Below are positions 19,719 through 29,327 of a stretch of DNA of 64,000 nucleotides, in pieces; the stretch's first letter is position 1, and the number at the start of each line of letters is the position of its first letter. Source of the DNA: Gammaproteobacteria bacterium (lineage in GTDB: Bacteria > Pseudomonadota > Gammaproteobacteria > Pseudomonadales > Pseudohongiellaceae); contig JAGYKB010000001.1 in NCBI GenBank assembly GCA_018401885.1, forward strand, positions 124,001-188,000. Direction: 5' to 3'. The notes under the pieces are model-generated. The model was not told the origin of the DNA, made no database searches, and saw only the letters and a list, made by a program, of their open reading frames with translations. The position numbers and the translations under genes were made by a program.

Positions 19719-20811
19719 TGTTGTCCTCATCTATTGTATTTGCCTGCACCGCAGAATCATTTTGAGACTCTGGTATAGGCTCCGGTAGCGAGTCCGGTTG
19801 AGAGTCACCAAGCGCCGAACGGAAAATTGCCACGGCCGCATTGTGCTCTTCAAGTGTTCTTGAAAAAACATGACCGCCGTTCGAGTTCGAAACAAAGTAA
19901 TAGTAGTCGTGCAACTCCGGATTTAGTACCGCTTTGAGCGCCAAATCACTGACCAATGCGATAGGCGTAGGAGGAAGCCCATCAATTCGATAGGTGTTGT
20001 ACGGTGTTTCCTCTCGCAGCTGATCTCGGGTTAGTGTTCCAGTATAGCGGCCACCTAATCCATATATAGTCGTCGGATCTGATTGTAACCTCATGCCGGA
20101 ATTAATTCGGTTATAAAATACTCCAGCAATTTTGGCGCGCTCTGCTGCGAGCCCGGTTTCTTTTTCGACGATAGAGGCAAGTATTAGGGCCTCATAGGGT
20201 GTATCCAGAGGCAACCCCTGTGCTCTTCGTTCCCAGTAGGAGGCTAACTTATCGGAAAGCTGACTGTGCGCTCTCTTTAGTATCGCCAAGTCGGTATCGC
20301 CACGCGTATACCGAAAGGTATTGGCGTCGAATAGCCCCTCGGCACTGCCTGCGCCGTTTTGGACGAACGCGAGAAGCGCAGGGTCATCGACATCTCTCAA
20401 AGTTGGCATCAGTCCTGGACTCATTGCGAGGGCTTGTAGGCATTGACGGAGCGTCCACCCTTCAACTAGCGTAACCTGATAGGACTTTACATTTCCAGCA
20501 ACGAGATTGGCCAAGACTTCTATTGCAGAGGTTCGACGCGGAAACTCGTACTCGCCACTTTTTAACTGCGATCGATCACCCTTGAGCAATGCCAGTATCT
20601 CGAAGGCGAGTGTCGAGCGGATCACGCCGTTGTTTTTAAGGGTGGCTGCTACAGATTTAAAGGAGCTTCCCCGCGCTATCTCGAGCAGTAGCGGCTCATT
20701 TTGCGTAGAAGGAAATTCAGAGGGCGGCGATAGAAGATAGGCGAACGAGGCACTACTGAGCACAAAGCCCAATAATGCTGCAATCGCCAGCTGTCGCCAA
20801 TGCGAGCGCAA
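19708..20811 (-). CDS. mltG: Endolytic murein transglycosylase MltG
   Basis: Inner-membrane-anchored lytic transglycosylase that cuts nascent glycan chains and sets their length. One N-terminal membrane segment (residues 8-28) is followed by a LysM-like part ([16 protein letters not shown]) and the YceG catalytic domain with [10 protein letters not shown] carrying the catalytic Glu, QSDPTTIYG and [14 protein letters not shown] low-complexity Pro/Ser/Gln/Glu tail ends the 367 aa protein. The start is TTG with GAGG upstream, 11 nt after fabF. pabC, often found between fabF and mltG, is missing here. Confidence 0.94.
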   Translation of the reverse strand: MRSHWRQLAIAALLGFVLSSASFAYLLSPPSEFPSTQNEPLLLEIARGSSFKSVAATLKNNGVIRSTLAFEILALLKGDRSQLKSGEYEFPRRTSAIEVLANLVAGNVKSYQVTLVEGWTLRQCLQALAMSPGLMPTLRDVDDPALLAFVQNGAGSAEGLFDANTFRYTRGDTDLAILKRAHSQLSDKLASYWERRAQGLPLDTPYEALILASIVEKETGLAAERAKIAGVFYNRINSGMRLQSDPTTIYGLGGRYTGTLTRDQLREETPYNTYRIDGLPPTPIALVSDLALKAVLNPELHDYYYFVSNSNGGHVFSRTLEEHNAAVAIFRSALGDSQPDSLPEPIPESQNDSAVQANTIDEDNSER

Positions 20812-20822
20812 TTAGCTGAGCC

Positions 20823-22064
20823 TCACGTGTACTGTGCAAAGATGAGGCTGCCGTTAGTGCCACCGAAGCCAAACGAGTTACTCAGCGCATATTTGAGTGT
20901 CGCATCGCGAGCGGTGTGTGGCACATAGTCTAGGTCGCAGCCTTCATCCGGCGTCTCTAAATTAATTGTTGGAGTGAGTATCTGGTGCTTGATGGAAAGG
21001 ATCGTAACGATAGCCTCCGCTGCGCCCGAGGCGCCAAGCAAGTGGCCGATCATCGATTTGGTCGAGCTCACCGCGAGAGACGCGGCGTGAGCCCCGAAGA
21101 CGCTTTTTATCGCCTGTGTCTCGGCGATGTCACCGGCGAGCGTCGAAGTCCCGTGCGCGTTGACATAATCAATCTGACGCGCGTCGAGTTCTGCGCTTAG
21201 CAATGCATTGCGCATACACAATGCAGCGCCACGACCGCCCTCAGGTGGTGATGTCATGTGGAATGCGTCGCCGCTCATTCCGAAGCCGACAAGTTCGGCG
21301 TAAATCGTCGCCCCTCTCGCTTTCGCATGCTCGAGTTCTTCCAGCATGATAGCCCCAGCACCGTCACTGAGCACGAATCCGTCGCGTTCTTTGTCCCAAG
21401 GTCTGCTCGCCCGGGCGGGATCGTCATTACGTGTGGAGAGCGCGCGGGCTGCACAGAATCCAGCGAGCCCCGTGGGCGATGTGGCCATCTCAGAGCCGCC
21501 TGCTAGCATAATGTCGGCCTGATTATTCTGTATCATATTGGCCGCCAGACCAATGTTATGTGTCCCCGTTGTACACGCTGTGGTGACTGCTATGTTGGGG
21601 CCTTGCAGATTGAAGCATATCGAAAGGTTGCCTGAAATCATGTTGGCAATCGAGCCAGGAACAAAAAATGGTGAGACTTTGCGCGGGCCTGACGAATCGA
21701 TTAACAATGCAGTCGCTTCGATCATATTAATGCCGCCGATTCCAGAGCCGACAGCAACGCCGAAACGCTCTGGGTTAAAATCTGCCTCGCCTAAGCCTGA
21801 ATCATCAAAAGCCTGCACCCCCGCAGCAATGCCGTAGTGCATAAAAACATCCATGCGCCGTGCATCTTTGGTTGGGATATAACGTTCGCAGTCGAAGTCT
21901 TTTATTGAACCGCCGAAATGGGTGGTAAAGTCGCTCGTGTCAATTTGTGTCAGAGTTGAAATCCCACTTTTGCCAGATTTCATTGCCTCCCACGAGGACT
22001 CCACATCGTTTCCGACTGGGCTCACGAGCCCAAGCCCTGTAACTACAACGCGTCTTTTACTCAT
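20823..22064 (-). CDS. fabF: 3-oxoacyl-[acyl-carrier-protein] synthase 2 (KAS II)
   Basis: Condensing enzyme that elongates acyl-ACP with malonyl-ACP, including the palmitoleate to vaccenate step. The catalytic Cys is C164 in [14 protein letters not shown], the two catalytic His lie in [11 protein letters not shown] and [11 protein letters not shown], and the C-terminal NSFGFGGTN glycine loop is intact. The 413 aa length is typical. It follows acpP with a 93-bp gap containing a hairpin (22101-22130). Confidence 0.97.
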   Translation of the reverse strand: MSKRRVVVTGLGLVSPVGNDVESSWEAMKSGKSGISTLTQIDTSDFTTHFGGSIKDFDCERYIPTKDARRMDVFMHYGIAAGVQAFDDSGLGEADFNPERFGVAVGSGIGGINMIEATALLIDSSGPRKVSPFFVPGSIANMISGNLSICFNLQGPNIAVTTACTTGTHNIGLAANMIQNNQADIMLAGGSEMATSPTGLAGFCAARALSTRNDDPARASRPWDKERDGFVLSDGAGAIMLEELEHAKARGATIYAELVGFGMSGDAFHMTSPPEGGRGAALCMRNALLSAELDARQIDYVNAHGTSTLAGDIAETQAIKSVFGAHAASLAVSSTKSMIGHLLGASGAAEAIVTILSIKHQILTPTINLETPDEGCDLDYVPHTARDATLKYALSNSFGFGGTNGSLIFAQYT

Positions 22065-22100
22065 CGGTTGGCTCCCAAAGTTGTAACATCAGAAACACAA

Positions 22101-22130
22101 AAGCTACTCAAGATTTCTCCGGAGTAGCTT
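22101..22130 (-). terminator. Partial terminator between acpP and fabF
   Basis: AAGCTACTC (22101-22109) pairs with GAGTAGCTT (22122-22130), a 9-bp stem with a 12-nt loop. On the minus strand the stem is followed by a short T run (CTTTTG). It sits between acpP and fabF, where a leaky terminator would give more acpP than fabF mRNA. Confidence 0.6.
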
Positions 22131-22157
22131 CGTGGACCTAAGTCGCTCGCGCGAAAC

Positions 22158-22391
22158 TTAGAGGTTGGCGTTGATGTAATCGACGGCCAATTGGACAGTA
22201 GTAATTTTTTCAGCTTCCTCGTCCGGAATTTCAGTCTCGAATTCTTCTTCAAGGGCCATAACCAGTTCGACAGTGTCTAGAGAATCTGCGCCTAGATCAT
22301 CAACGAAAGATGCCGTCGCTTTAACTTCGTCTTCTTTAACGCCTAGCTGTTCGCAGACGATCTTTTTTACACGCTCTTCGATGCTACTCAT
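22158..22391 (-). CDS. acpP: Acyl carrier protein
   Basis: Carries growing acyl chains on a phosphopantetheine arm. The 77 aa acidic protein has the modification site S37 in [19 protein letters not shown], here the standard DSL motif at the start of helix II. AGGAG lies 12 nt before the ATG. It is flanked by fabG and fabF in the conserved order. The long upstream region (22392-22717) suggests its own promoter, in keeping with the high demand for ACP. Confidence 0.98.
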   Translation of the reverse strand: MSSIEERVKKIVCEQLGVKEDEVKATASFVDDLGADSLDTVELVMALEEEFETEIPDEEAEKITTVQLAVDYINANL

Positions 22392-22717
22392 ATTATATAT
22401 TAGCTCCTAAAACTGTCTCTTGTACGGTTTTTGATTGCCTTGACGGGGTTATCCCATGCAATTTCTTAGTGGCGATTATGGTGAAGCGTGCTTCGAGAAC
22501 TACCCGGTAACTGTTACCCAGAAGAGCCTCCGAACCTCGCCTTTTTTAGGGTTGCCCTGCTAAGCATTGAGCCAACCACCTAAATTGGAGTGCAAGTTTA
22601 CCCCTATTTTGAGTCGATGTAATGCCTAAATTTAAATTTACGCGCCGCCAGAAAATGTCCTAATAAACTCATGAAGTTAGCGAAAGCTTCGACACTCAGA
22701 ATTGCGTGTCAAGCGGT
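22392..22717. other. Intergenic region fabG-acpP
   Basis: 326 bp on the minus strand between fabG and acpP. It should contain an acpP promoter, but no convincing -35/-10 pair was recognised. No gene or strong hairpin was recognised. Confidence 0.4.
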
Positions 22718-23461
22718 CTAATTCATGTACATTCCGCCGTTGACTTGTAGCGTTTCTCCAGTGATGTACGCGCCTTTTTCTGATGCCAGAAAGCCTACTA
22801 CACTGGCGATCTCTTCGGGCTGGCCGAGTCTCGCTAGCGGAATCTGCGAGATCAACGCGGCGGCCTGGGCTTCCGGCAAGGCGTTAGTCATATCTGTTTC
22901 AATAAAGCCGGGGGCTACTGCATTGACTGTTATTCCACGAGAGCCAACTTCTTTTGCGAGTGCGCGAGTAAAACCCTCGACGCCAGCTTTCGATGCCGCA
23001 TAGTTTGTTTGCCCCGGATTTCCGCTTGCACCAACCACTGAACTGATATTGATTATTCTGCCCCAACGAGCCTTAGTCATTGCTTTGACACCGATTCTGC
23101 AAACCCTGAACATTGAACCAAGATTAGTATCGATCACAGAGGCCCACTCATCTCCTTTCATCCGCATTAAGAGGTTGTCAGCAGTAATCCCTGCATTGTT
23201 CACAATGACGGAAGGGGCATCATGATCTGCAAGAATCGCCGCGAAGAGTGTAGCTACTGAGTCGTCATTTGATACGTCGGCCGAAAACCCCTTTCCTTTT
23301 AAGCCCTCGGCTGCCAAATAATCCGAAATCGCAGCGGCGCCAGCATCGGTGGTGGCGGTTCCTATAACGAAGAAACCGGCTTGCGCGAGTTCCAGTGCGA
23401 TCGCTTTGCCTATACCGCGGCTCGCGCCTGTGACTAGTGCTGTTTTTGTAGTGTCTGTCAT
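22718..23461 (-). CDS. fabG: 3-oxoacyl-[acyl-carrier-protein] reductase
   Basis: NADPH-dependent short-chain dehydrogenase performing the first reduction of each fatty-acid cycle. The cofactor motif TGASRGIG lies at 11-18, the NNAGIT loop near 88-93, and the catalytic triad is S141, Y154 and K158 (NYAASKAG). The C-terminal GGMYMN is typical of FabG. Length 247 aa. It follows fabD by 48 nt in the plsX-fabD-fabG run. Confidence 0.97.
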   Translation of the reverse strand: MTDTTKTALVTGASRGIGKAIALELAQAGFFVIGTATTDAGAAAISDYLAAEGLKGKGFSADVSNDDSVATLFAAILADHDAPSVIVNNAGITADNLLMRMKGDEWASVIDTNLGSMFRVCRIGVKAMTKARWGRIINISSVVGASGNPGQTNYAASKAGVEGFTRALAKEVGSRGITVNAVAPGFIETDMTNALPEAQAAALISQIPLARLGQPEEIASVVGFLASEKGAYITGETLQVNGGMYMN

Positions 23462-23509
23462 GTGAAGTCCTTGAAGTATGTGCCGCAGGTCACTGATTTT
23501 GTGACCCGT

Positions 23510-24448
23510 TTATCGCGGGAATTGAGTGAGCGCTGTGTCAAAGTCGAGGGGGTCTTCTGAACCCATGCAGATCAGCTCGCTATCGATACGCTTAATTAGG
23601 CCGCAAAGCACCTTGCCTGGCCCACATTCGACTAGCTTCTGCACGCCAAAGTCAGCTATTACACGGACTGAATCGACCCATTGCACTGGCAAATAGAGCT
23701 GACTAATTAAATTCGCTTTGATCTGCTGTGGGTCCAAAACAATTTCTGCGGTTGAGTTTTGCACAACGGCGATTTTAGGTGTCGAAAAAGTGATGGCCTC
23801 AAGATCTAAAGCCAGCTCCTCTGCCGCAGGTCGCATTAACTCGCAATGAGAGGGAACGCTTACATTCAAAGGCAGCGCCCTCTTTGCTCCAGCCGCCTTA
23901 CAAGCCGACATAGCGCGCTCGACGGCATCTGCGTGCCCAGCGATGACTGTTTGCCCTTTTGAGTTAAAATTAGCGGGAGAGACTATCTCACCCTGCGCAG
24001 CTTCGTTGCAGGCAGTCACGATAGCCTCGTCATCCAGACCCACGATCGCTGCCATCTTGCCTGTGCCTGGTGGCACTGCGTTTTGCATGTAAAGTCCGCG
24101 CCTATTGACCAATCTTAGCGCGTCTTTAAGCGTTAGGGCCTCTGCGCACACCAAAGCGGAGTATTCCCCTAGACTATGGCCTGCAAGAATAGATGGCGTC
24201 TCTCCCCCAGCCTCTTGCCAGGCTTGCCAGATAGCGACCGACGCGGCAAGTAGCAGTGGCTGGGTAATATCTGTCCGATCAAGTACATTTTCGGAGTCTA
24301 TTTGCGCTATTTCCCAAGCGTCTCGCTGAAGCACTTCGGAGGCTACGTCGAACGTCGCTTTTATGCTGGGGTGTTTCTCGGATAGCTCGCTGAGCATACC
24401 GAGTTTTTGTGATCCTTGTCCGGGGAATACGAAGCCAAATGTACTCAT
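23510..24448 (-). CDS. fabD: Malonyl-CoA:ACP transacylase
   Basis: Loads malonyl groups onto ACP. The protein starts MSTFGFVFPGQGSQ with the conserved QGSQ; the active-site Ser is S92 in GHSLGEYSAL and the catalytic His lies in VPSHCELM near residue 200. The ATG at 24448 is chosen because AAGGAG lies 10 nt upstream and the 312 aa product matches the family. A longer in-frame extension of 47 codons would run into plsX and has no family support. It begins 16 nt after the plsX stop. Confidence 0.96.
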   Translation of the reverse strand: MSTFGFVFPGQGSQKLGMLSELSEKHPSIKATFDVASEVLQRDAWEIAQIDSENVLDRTDITQPLLLAASVAIWQAWQEAGGETPSILAGHSLGEYSALVCAEALTLKDALRLVNRRGLYMQNAVPPGTGKMAAIVGLDDEAIVTACNEAAQGEIVSPANFNSKGQTVIAGHADAVERAMSACKAAGAKRALPLNVSVPSHCELMRPAAEELALDLEAITFSTPKIAVVQNSTAEIVLDPQQIKANLISQLYLPVQWVDSVRVIADFGVQKLVECGPGKVLCGLIKRIDSELICMGSEDPLDFDTALTQFPR

Positions 24449-24464
24449 CACAAAATTCTCCTTA

Positions 24465-25460
24465 TTATCTGTCGGCTTTCGAGGCGACGCGGGCGATGGC
24501 TTCCTCAATGAGTGAGGGAATTTCATCGCGCTGTTCGTTAAAGGCTTGCTGTATGGCGCAGCTAAAGCCGAAAATGTCGGCATTGCCATGGCTTTTTACT
24601 ATATTACCCTGCAAGCCTAAGAGGGTTGCCCCATTAAATCGCTGTGGATCGAGGCGCGTGTAGACCTCTCTGACATCCGACTCCTCGGTTGATGCAAAGC
24701 TCCTAGAAAGCTGGCTAATGAAGGCATTCACGGCACCAGCGCTCGCCTTAATCATTACGTTGCCAACAAATCCGTCACAAACTATGACCTCGGCCTGACC
24801 CTCAAAAACAGAGTTTGCCTCAACGAAGCCGGTAAAATTGACCAGGCTTTGTGACTCGAGCAGTCTAGCAGAGTCTTGGATAATGGCTGTGCCCTTGTAG
24901 TCTTCCGCGCCAACATTGAGTAACGCGACCTTTGGATCTACGCCAAACTGCTTCCGCGCAAGCACAGCTCCCATTATAGCAAACTGTTCGAGCTGTCGCG
25001 GTGAACAGGCAAGATTAGCTCCCACGTCGAGCAAGAGCGCTTGGCTGCGAATATTTGGCAGTGTGGCGACAATCGCCGGCAGTTCGACCCCGACGACATT
25101 CTTAAGAAGGTGACGCCCCAGTAAGAGAAGCGCTCCGGTATTTCCTGCACTGACCACTGCAGAGGCTCGCCCCTGCTGATGGATTTCGACACAGCGATAG
25201 AGCGAGGTATCGTGACCTGAGCGCAATATGGTGGCGGGCTTTTCTGTGTCAAAGAAGGTATTAGGGGTGTGGACGATATCGTAGCGCCCAGAGAAGGCCT
25301 CGAGGGATGGAACAGAGGCGAGGATCTCCCGCTCGTCTCCAACCAAAATCACGGAAAGCAACGGATTTTGCTGAAGAGCGAGCAGAGTGGCGGCTACCGT
25401 CGTAGTAGGACCGCCCTCTCCTCCCATAGCATCAATGGCTATGCACTTACTCGAATTCAA
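24465..25460 (-). CDS. plsX: Phosphate acyltransferase PlsX
   Basis: Makes acyl-phosphate from acyl-ACP for PlsY, the first step of phospholipid synthesis. The protein opens with IAIDAMGGEGGP, the family's DAMGGD-like motif, and contains SAGNTGALLLLGR, LLDVGANLACSP and VCDGFVGNVMIK. The 331 aa length is normal. It starts with TTG only 2 nt after the rpmF stop, so translation probably depends on coupling to rpmF. It belongs to yceD-rpmF-plsX-fabD-fabG. Confidence 0.95.
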   Translation of the reverse strand: MNSSKCIAIDAMGGEGGPTTTVAATLLALQQNPLLSVILVGDEREILASVPSLEAFSGRYDIVHTPNTFFDTEKPATILRSGHDTSLYRCVEIHQQGRASAVVSAGNTGALLLLGRHLLKNVVGVELPAIVATLPNIRSQALLLDVGANLACSPRQLEQFAIMGAVLARKQFGVDPKVALLNVGAEDYKGTAIIQDSARLLESQSLVNFTGFVEANSVFEGQAEVIVCDGFVGNVMIKASAGAVNAFISQLSRSFASTEESDVREVYTRLDPQRFNGATLLGLQGNIVKSHGNADIFGFSCAIQQAFNEQRDEIPSLIEEAIARVASKADR

Positions 25461-25462
25461 AG

Positions 25463-25642
25463 CTACTCGGTGCCGAGATCCAGCACTTTTTTGCCTTTGT
25501 AGAAGCCATCAGCAGTGATGTGATGACGGCGATGTACTTCGCCTGTCGTTTTATCAGTAGACAGCGTTGGACCAGTGAGCGCATCGTGTGAACGGCGCTT
25601 GTCTCTGCGTGAACGCGTTACTTTGCTCTTTTGAACTGCCAT
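25463..25642 (-). CDS. rpmF: 50S ribosomal protein L32
   Basis: A 59 aa basic ribosomal protein translated from the ATG at 25642 to the TAG at 25463. It reads [20 protein letters not shown] at the start, the invariant L32 opening, and ends KKVLDLGTE. The middle has [20 protein letters not shown] lies 6 nt before the ATG. This is the non-zinc form: the usual Cys positions are replaced. It sits between yceD and plsX, the universal arrangement in gammaproteobacteria. Confidence 0.96.
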   Translation of the reverse strand: MAVQKSKVTRSRRDKRRSHDALTGPTLSTDKTTGEVHRRHHITADGFYKGKKVLDLGTE

Positions 25643-25690
25643 GTCTTTCTCCTAGTAAAATTCTGTATGCGCTAAATGAGCGCAATGCGA

Positions 25691-26218
25691 CTACTTCTTT
25701 AATTCTTTCAATATGGCGAAGGGATTCTGATCTCGCTCCGCACTAACTGCCTCATCAGCATTAGAGCTAGGGAGCTCTATCTGGCACTCGTTCTGGTCGT
25801 GATAGGCAGCTAGAGGCATCGCCAATAGGAGCTGTTCTTCCACTATGTTGGCAGGATCGAGTCTATATTCTGCTTCGATCCAGGGCTCGATCTCGCCGTC
25901 GAGTTTCGCCGCGGCCTCTTCATCTTGAACCAACGCTAGCCGTATGTCGTCCGCGAGCGTTAATTCTAAAGGTTTTAGGCAACGCTGGCAGGCAACCGAC
26001 ACCTGCGCTTCTACCGCTCCTTCGATCATTTTGCGACCACGGTCGCCGATCGAAAAGGTTAACTCGGCGCTTACCGAAAAATAACCCTCTACCAATAAAG
26101 CTTGAAGGCGATTAAATTTCTCGTTTGACAATTCACCTGCAAATTTTCCCTTCTGCGAGAACACCTTACGGGCATCAACGTAGTGGGGAAATGGTTCGAA
26201 AAGCGCGCTGTCATTCAT
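25691..26218 (-). CDS. yceD: YceD family (DUF177) 23S rRNA accumulation protein
   Basis: 175 aa protein of the DUF177/YceD family, linked in bacteria and plants to 23S rRNA accumulation. The CQRCLKPLEL Cys pair and the acidic C-terminus (NECQIELPSSNADEAVSAE, then NPFAILKELKK) are the family signature. It is the first gene of the fab/rpmF block and lies 48 nt before rpmF. About 100 bp separate it from rluC, likely with the operon promoter. Confidence 0.9.
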   Translation of the reverse strand: MNDSALFEPFPHYVDARKVFSQKGKFAGELSNEKFNRLQALLVEGYFSVSAELTFSIGDRGRKMIEGAVEAQVSVACQRCLKPLELTLADDIRLALVQDEEAAAKLDGEIEPWIEAEYRLDPANIVEEQLLLAMPLAAYHDQNECQIELPSSNADEAVSAERDQNPFAILKELKK

Positions 26219-26317
26219 AGGCGCGCAATAATAGGCGTCTCGGGGCCCGCTGTCAAAGGATTCCTGACAAAACTGGTGTATGACATGGGGACTATCTAAT
26301 TGTAAAACATCACGATT

Positions 26318-27340
26318 TTAGAGCGATTCGAGTAATAATGAGAAGTGCTTATTGATTGGAGCTGAAACTTCAATACGCTTGCCCTTCTTTGGATCATCAA
26401 ATGTAAGCTTTGCCGCGTGTAGGCAGAGGCTGGTGACTCTGCGTAGTGATGGGGCTATTTCTCGCGCGGTGTATTTATCGTCGCCCACTATTGGATGTCC
26501 CGTGTATTGACAATGCACTCTGATTTGGTGAGTGCGACCGGTTTCAGGTGCAGCGCGCACTAATGTGGCGTTCGCAAATCGCTGCTGCACAGTGAAACGC
26601 GTAAGCGCAGGCTTTCCGCTATCAGAAACTCGCACTATTCTCTCAGCATCACCCACGGCATCTTTGACTAAGCTAGCGTTAACCGTCGACACTGAGCTAG
26701 GCCAGGAACCATGAACCAAAGCAAAATACTCTTTGGACACAGTTTTCGCCCTAAATTGATCCTGTGCCGCTTTTAGGAAAAGCGCGTTTTTTGCAATCAA
26801 CAAGCAACCAGAGGTCTCACGATCCAGCCTGTGTACCAGCTCGGCTTGAGCCCACTGCGTTGATACCTGCCTGACGGCTTCGATAAGGCCGAGACGAATG
26901 CCCGTACCTCCGTGCACTGCCATGCCGCTAGGTTTATCGATCACGAGATAGTCCTCAGACTCTAACAGCACGAGATTTATCAGCCGTGCCTTCAGAGTCG
27001 AAGAAAGCTCTCCCGGCTCCTGAACGTTGGCGCCACTGTAAGGTGGAACTCTGACTTCATCACCAACTATGAGCTTGTGATCGGGTTTACAGCGTTTCTT
27101 GTTAATTCTTACATCGCCGCGTCTTATCATTCGATAAACATGGGTGCGTGGCACTCCTTTAAGTTCACGCATTAAGAAGTTGTCTACGCGTTGGCCAGAA
27201 TGCGCCGCACTTACTTTTACGTGCTGGACACCGCTACCCCCGTCGGATGTGCCGCGATCGCTCGATTCACGCACGACGGCGTTCGAGAGGAGTTTCTCCA
27301 CTTGATTATCGACTGCTGGGTCGCTCGGTAAATCTGTCAT
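26318..27340 (-). CDS. rluC: 23S rRNA pseudouridine synthase RluC
   Basis: RluA-family enzyme converting uridines 955, 2504 and 2580 (E. coli numbering) of 23S rRNA to pseudouridine. An S4 RNA-binding domain occupies about 50-96 (RVDNFLMRELKGVPRTHVYR). The catalytic Asp is D173 in HRLDRETSG. RTHQIRVHCQYTGHPIVGD follows as the conserved C-terminal core. Length 340 aa, slightly long because of a variable N-terminus. In Pseudomonas and enterobacteria rne is divergent from rluC; here argS is in that place. Confidence 0.93.
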   Translation of the reverse strand: MTDLPSDPAVDNQVEKLLSNAVVRESSDRGTSDGGSGVQHVKVSAAHSGQRVDNFLMRELKGVPRTHVYRMIRRGDVRINKKRCKPDHKLIVGDEVRVPPYSGANVQEPGELSSTLKARLINLVLLESEDYLVIDKPSGMAVHGGTGIRLGLIEAVRQVSTQWAQAELVHRLDRETSGCLLIAKNALFLKAAQDQFRAKTVSKEYFALVHGSWPSSVSTVNASLVKDAVGDAERIVRVSDSGKPALTRFTVQQRFANATLVRAAPETGRTHQIRVHCQYTGHPIVGDDKYTAREIAPSLRRVTSLCLHAAKLTFDDPKKGKRIEVSAPINKHFSLLLESL

Positions 27341-27499
27341 TGCGGCGTGTTCTCACCCTCTCAGACCGCACAGTTTACACGAAATATCAGCTTAGTTTGT
27401 TGTACAATTGCCGCTTAAGCGCCTCAATGCTATCGAGGCCTGCATGCGATTCCGCTGGACGGGTGTCGCACTCTCTCCATCCAGAAATAAGCGATACCA

Positions 27500-29239
27500 A
27501 TGCATACAATAAAACGCACGCTCACTGACTTCATCGGCGCAGAACTTATGGCCCTCACCGGCCTCGACGAGGTCAATCCCAATGTAATTACCGCCTCTAA
27601 ACCTGAATTCGGCGACTACCAAGCCAATGGCGTTATGGCATTAGCCAAGCGACTCGGACGCAATCCGCGCGAACTCGGCGCTGAACTACGGGCGCGGTTA
27701 GAGGCTGCCGACAACCCGCTGGTTGAGCGTTATGAGCTTGCGGGGCCAGGATTCATAAATATTCACCTCTCTGTCGAAGCGCTGCGTATGCGCGCGAATG
27801 CCCTATTGGAAAATCCGTCCTTACTGATATCGACGGCTGAATCTCCGCAGACTATCGTTGTCGATTACTCTTCGCCAAACCTGGCGAAGGAGATGCATGT
27901 AGGTCATCTCCGGGGCACTATCATCGGTGATAGCATCGCGCGCATTCTCGAGAGACAGGGCCATCGGGTTATCCGCCAAAATCATGTTGGCGACTGGGGC
28001 ACACAGTTCGGTATGTTGATTACTTTTATGCGCGAGTCTTCTGCCGAGGCGGGCCTCGCGCTCGCCGACCTTGAAGGGTTTTATCGAGCAGCGAAAAAAC
28101 GCTTTGATGAAGATAGTGAGTTTGCCGCACGCGCGCGCGAAAGCGTTGTGAAGCTGCAGAGTGGAGATCCGGAATACTTAGAGGCGTGGCGATCTTTCAT
28201 CGACACGTCGCTAACACATTGCCAGGCTGTCTACGATAAGCTCAATGTGACCTTATCGATGAACGATCTCAAAGCCGAAAGTTTTTATAATCCGCAGCTC
28301 GCGGGTGTCGTAACTCGCTTAGAAAATGCGGGACTTTTGCAAGAGTCAGATGGCGCATGGTGCGTATTCCTCGACGAGTTTGTGGGTAAAGACGGCGATC
28401 CGCTGCCTGTCATCATCCAAAAAACCGACGGAGGATTTCTCTACGCGACGACTGACTTAGCAGCCGTCGACTACCGCTGTCACGTTCTCAACGCCGATCG
28501 CTCACTCTATGTCGTTGATGCCCGCCAGTCGTTGCATTTTCAGCAGGTCTTCGCTGTCGCCGCTGCTGCAGGCTTCAGCGACTCAAGTATCAGCCTAGAG
28601 CACATTTCCTACGGCACTATGATGGGGAGCGATGGCAAGCCGTTTAAGACGCGCTCCGGTGATGTGGTAAAGCTCGTAGACTTACTCAACGAAGCGGTGT
28701 CTCGCGCGTATGAGCTAGTCAGCATGAAAAATCCAGACATCGAAGAGGCCGAGCGCAGGAAAATCGCTCAAGCTGTTGGCATCGCCTCGGTTAAGTACGC
28801 CGATCTGTCGAAAAATCGCACCAGTGATTATCTGTTTGACTGGTCCTCGATGCTTAGTTTTGAGGGTAACACCGCCCCCTACCTTATGTATGCCTATGCG
28901 AGAATAGCAACTCTTCTCGCGAAGCAAGGTCACAGCACCCAAACTGCGCGTCTACTACCAGCAGTCTCTTCGATGGCGCCTGAGGAGACAGCGCTTCTTC
29001 TTAAGGCGCTTCAATTAGCCGAGACAGTTGAAGCCGTCGCGCAGGACTGTTTCCCAAACACATTGAGTACCTATCTTTACGAATTAGCCGGTACTTTTAT
29101 GCGCTTTTATGAGGCCTGTCCCATCCAAGGTGCCGATGAAATAACGCGCGCGCAGAGACTGAGTCTTTGTGTTTTAGCGTCTGAAGCGCTTAAACAGGGA
29201 CTGAATCTCCTCGGGATTGAGACTCTCGAGCGGATGTAG
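27500..29239 (+). CDS. argS: Arginine--tRNA ligase
   Basis: Class I aminoacyl-tRNA synthetase for arginine. The N-terminal Add-1 domain (about 1-110) is followed by the HIGH-type motif KEMHVGHLRG at 130-139, GDWGTQFGML, and a MMGSDGKPFKTRSGD region that replaces KMSKS, as is usual for ArgRS. The C-terminal DALR anticodon-binding domain includes LYELAGTFMRFYEACPI. Length (579 aa) is normal. It is a single-gene unit, divergent from rluC and convergent with htpG, an unusual location for argS. Confidence 0.95.
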   Translation: MHTIKRTLTDFIGAELMALTGLDEVNPNVITASKPEFGDYQANGVMALAKRLGRNPRELGAELRARLEAADNPLVERYELAGPGFINIHLSVEALRMRANALLENPSLLISTAESPQTIVVDYSSPNLAKEMHVGHLRGTIIGDSIARILERQGHRVIRQNHVGDWGTQFGMLITFMRESSAEAGLALADLEGFYRAAKKRFDEDSEFAARARESVVKLQSGDPEYLEAWRSFIDTSLTHCQAVYDKLNVTLSMNDLKAESFYNPQLAGVVTRLENAGLLQESDGAWCVFLDEFVGKDGDPLPVIIQKTDGGFLYATTDLAAVDYRCHVLNADRSLYVVDARQSLHFQQVFAVAAAAGFSDSSISLEHISYGTMMGSDGKPFKTRSGDVVKLVDLLNEAVSRAYELVSMKNPDIEEAERRKIAQAVGIASVKYADLSKNRTSDYLFDWSSMLSFEGNTAPYLMYAYARIATLLAKQGHSTQTARLLPAVSSMAPEETALLLKALQLAETVEAVAQDCFPNTLSTYLYELAGTFMRFYEACPIQGADEITRAQRLSLCVLASEALKQGLNLLGIETLERM

Positions 29240-29327
29240 AAAGGGCTGCGTCCATATCTTCCATCCGCGGTCGAGCGACGCGGAGGGTAAAGAAATCGAC
29301 GCCGCCATCGAGAATAGCCGAGTGAGA

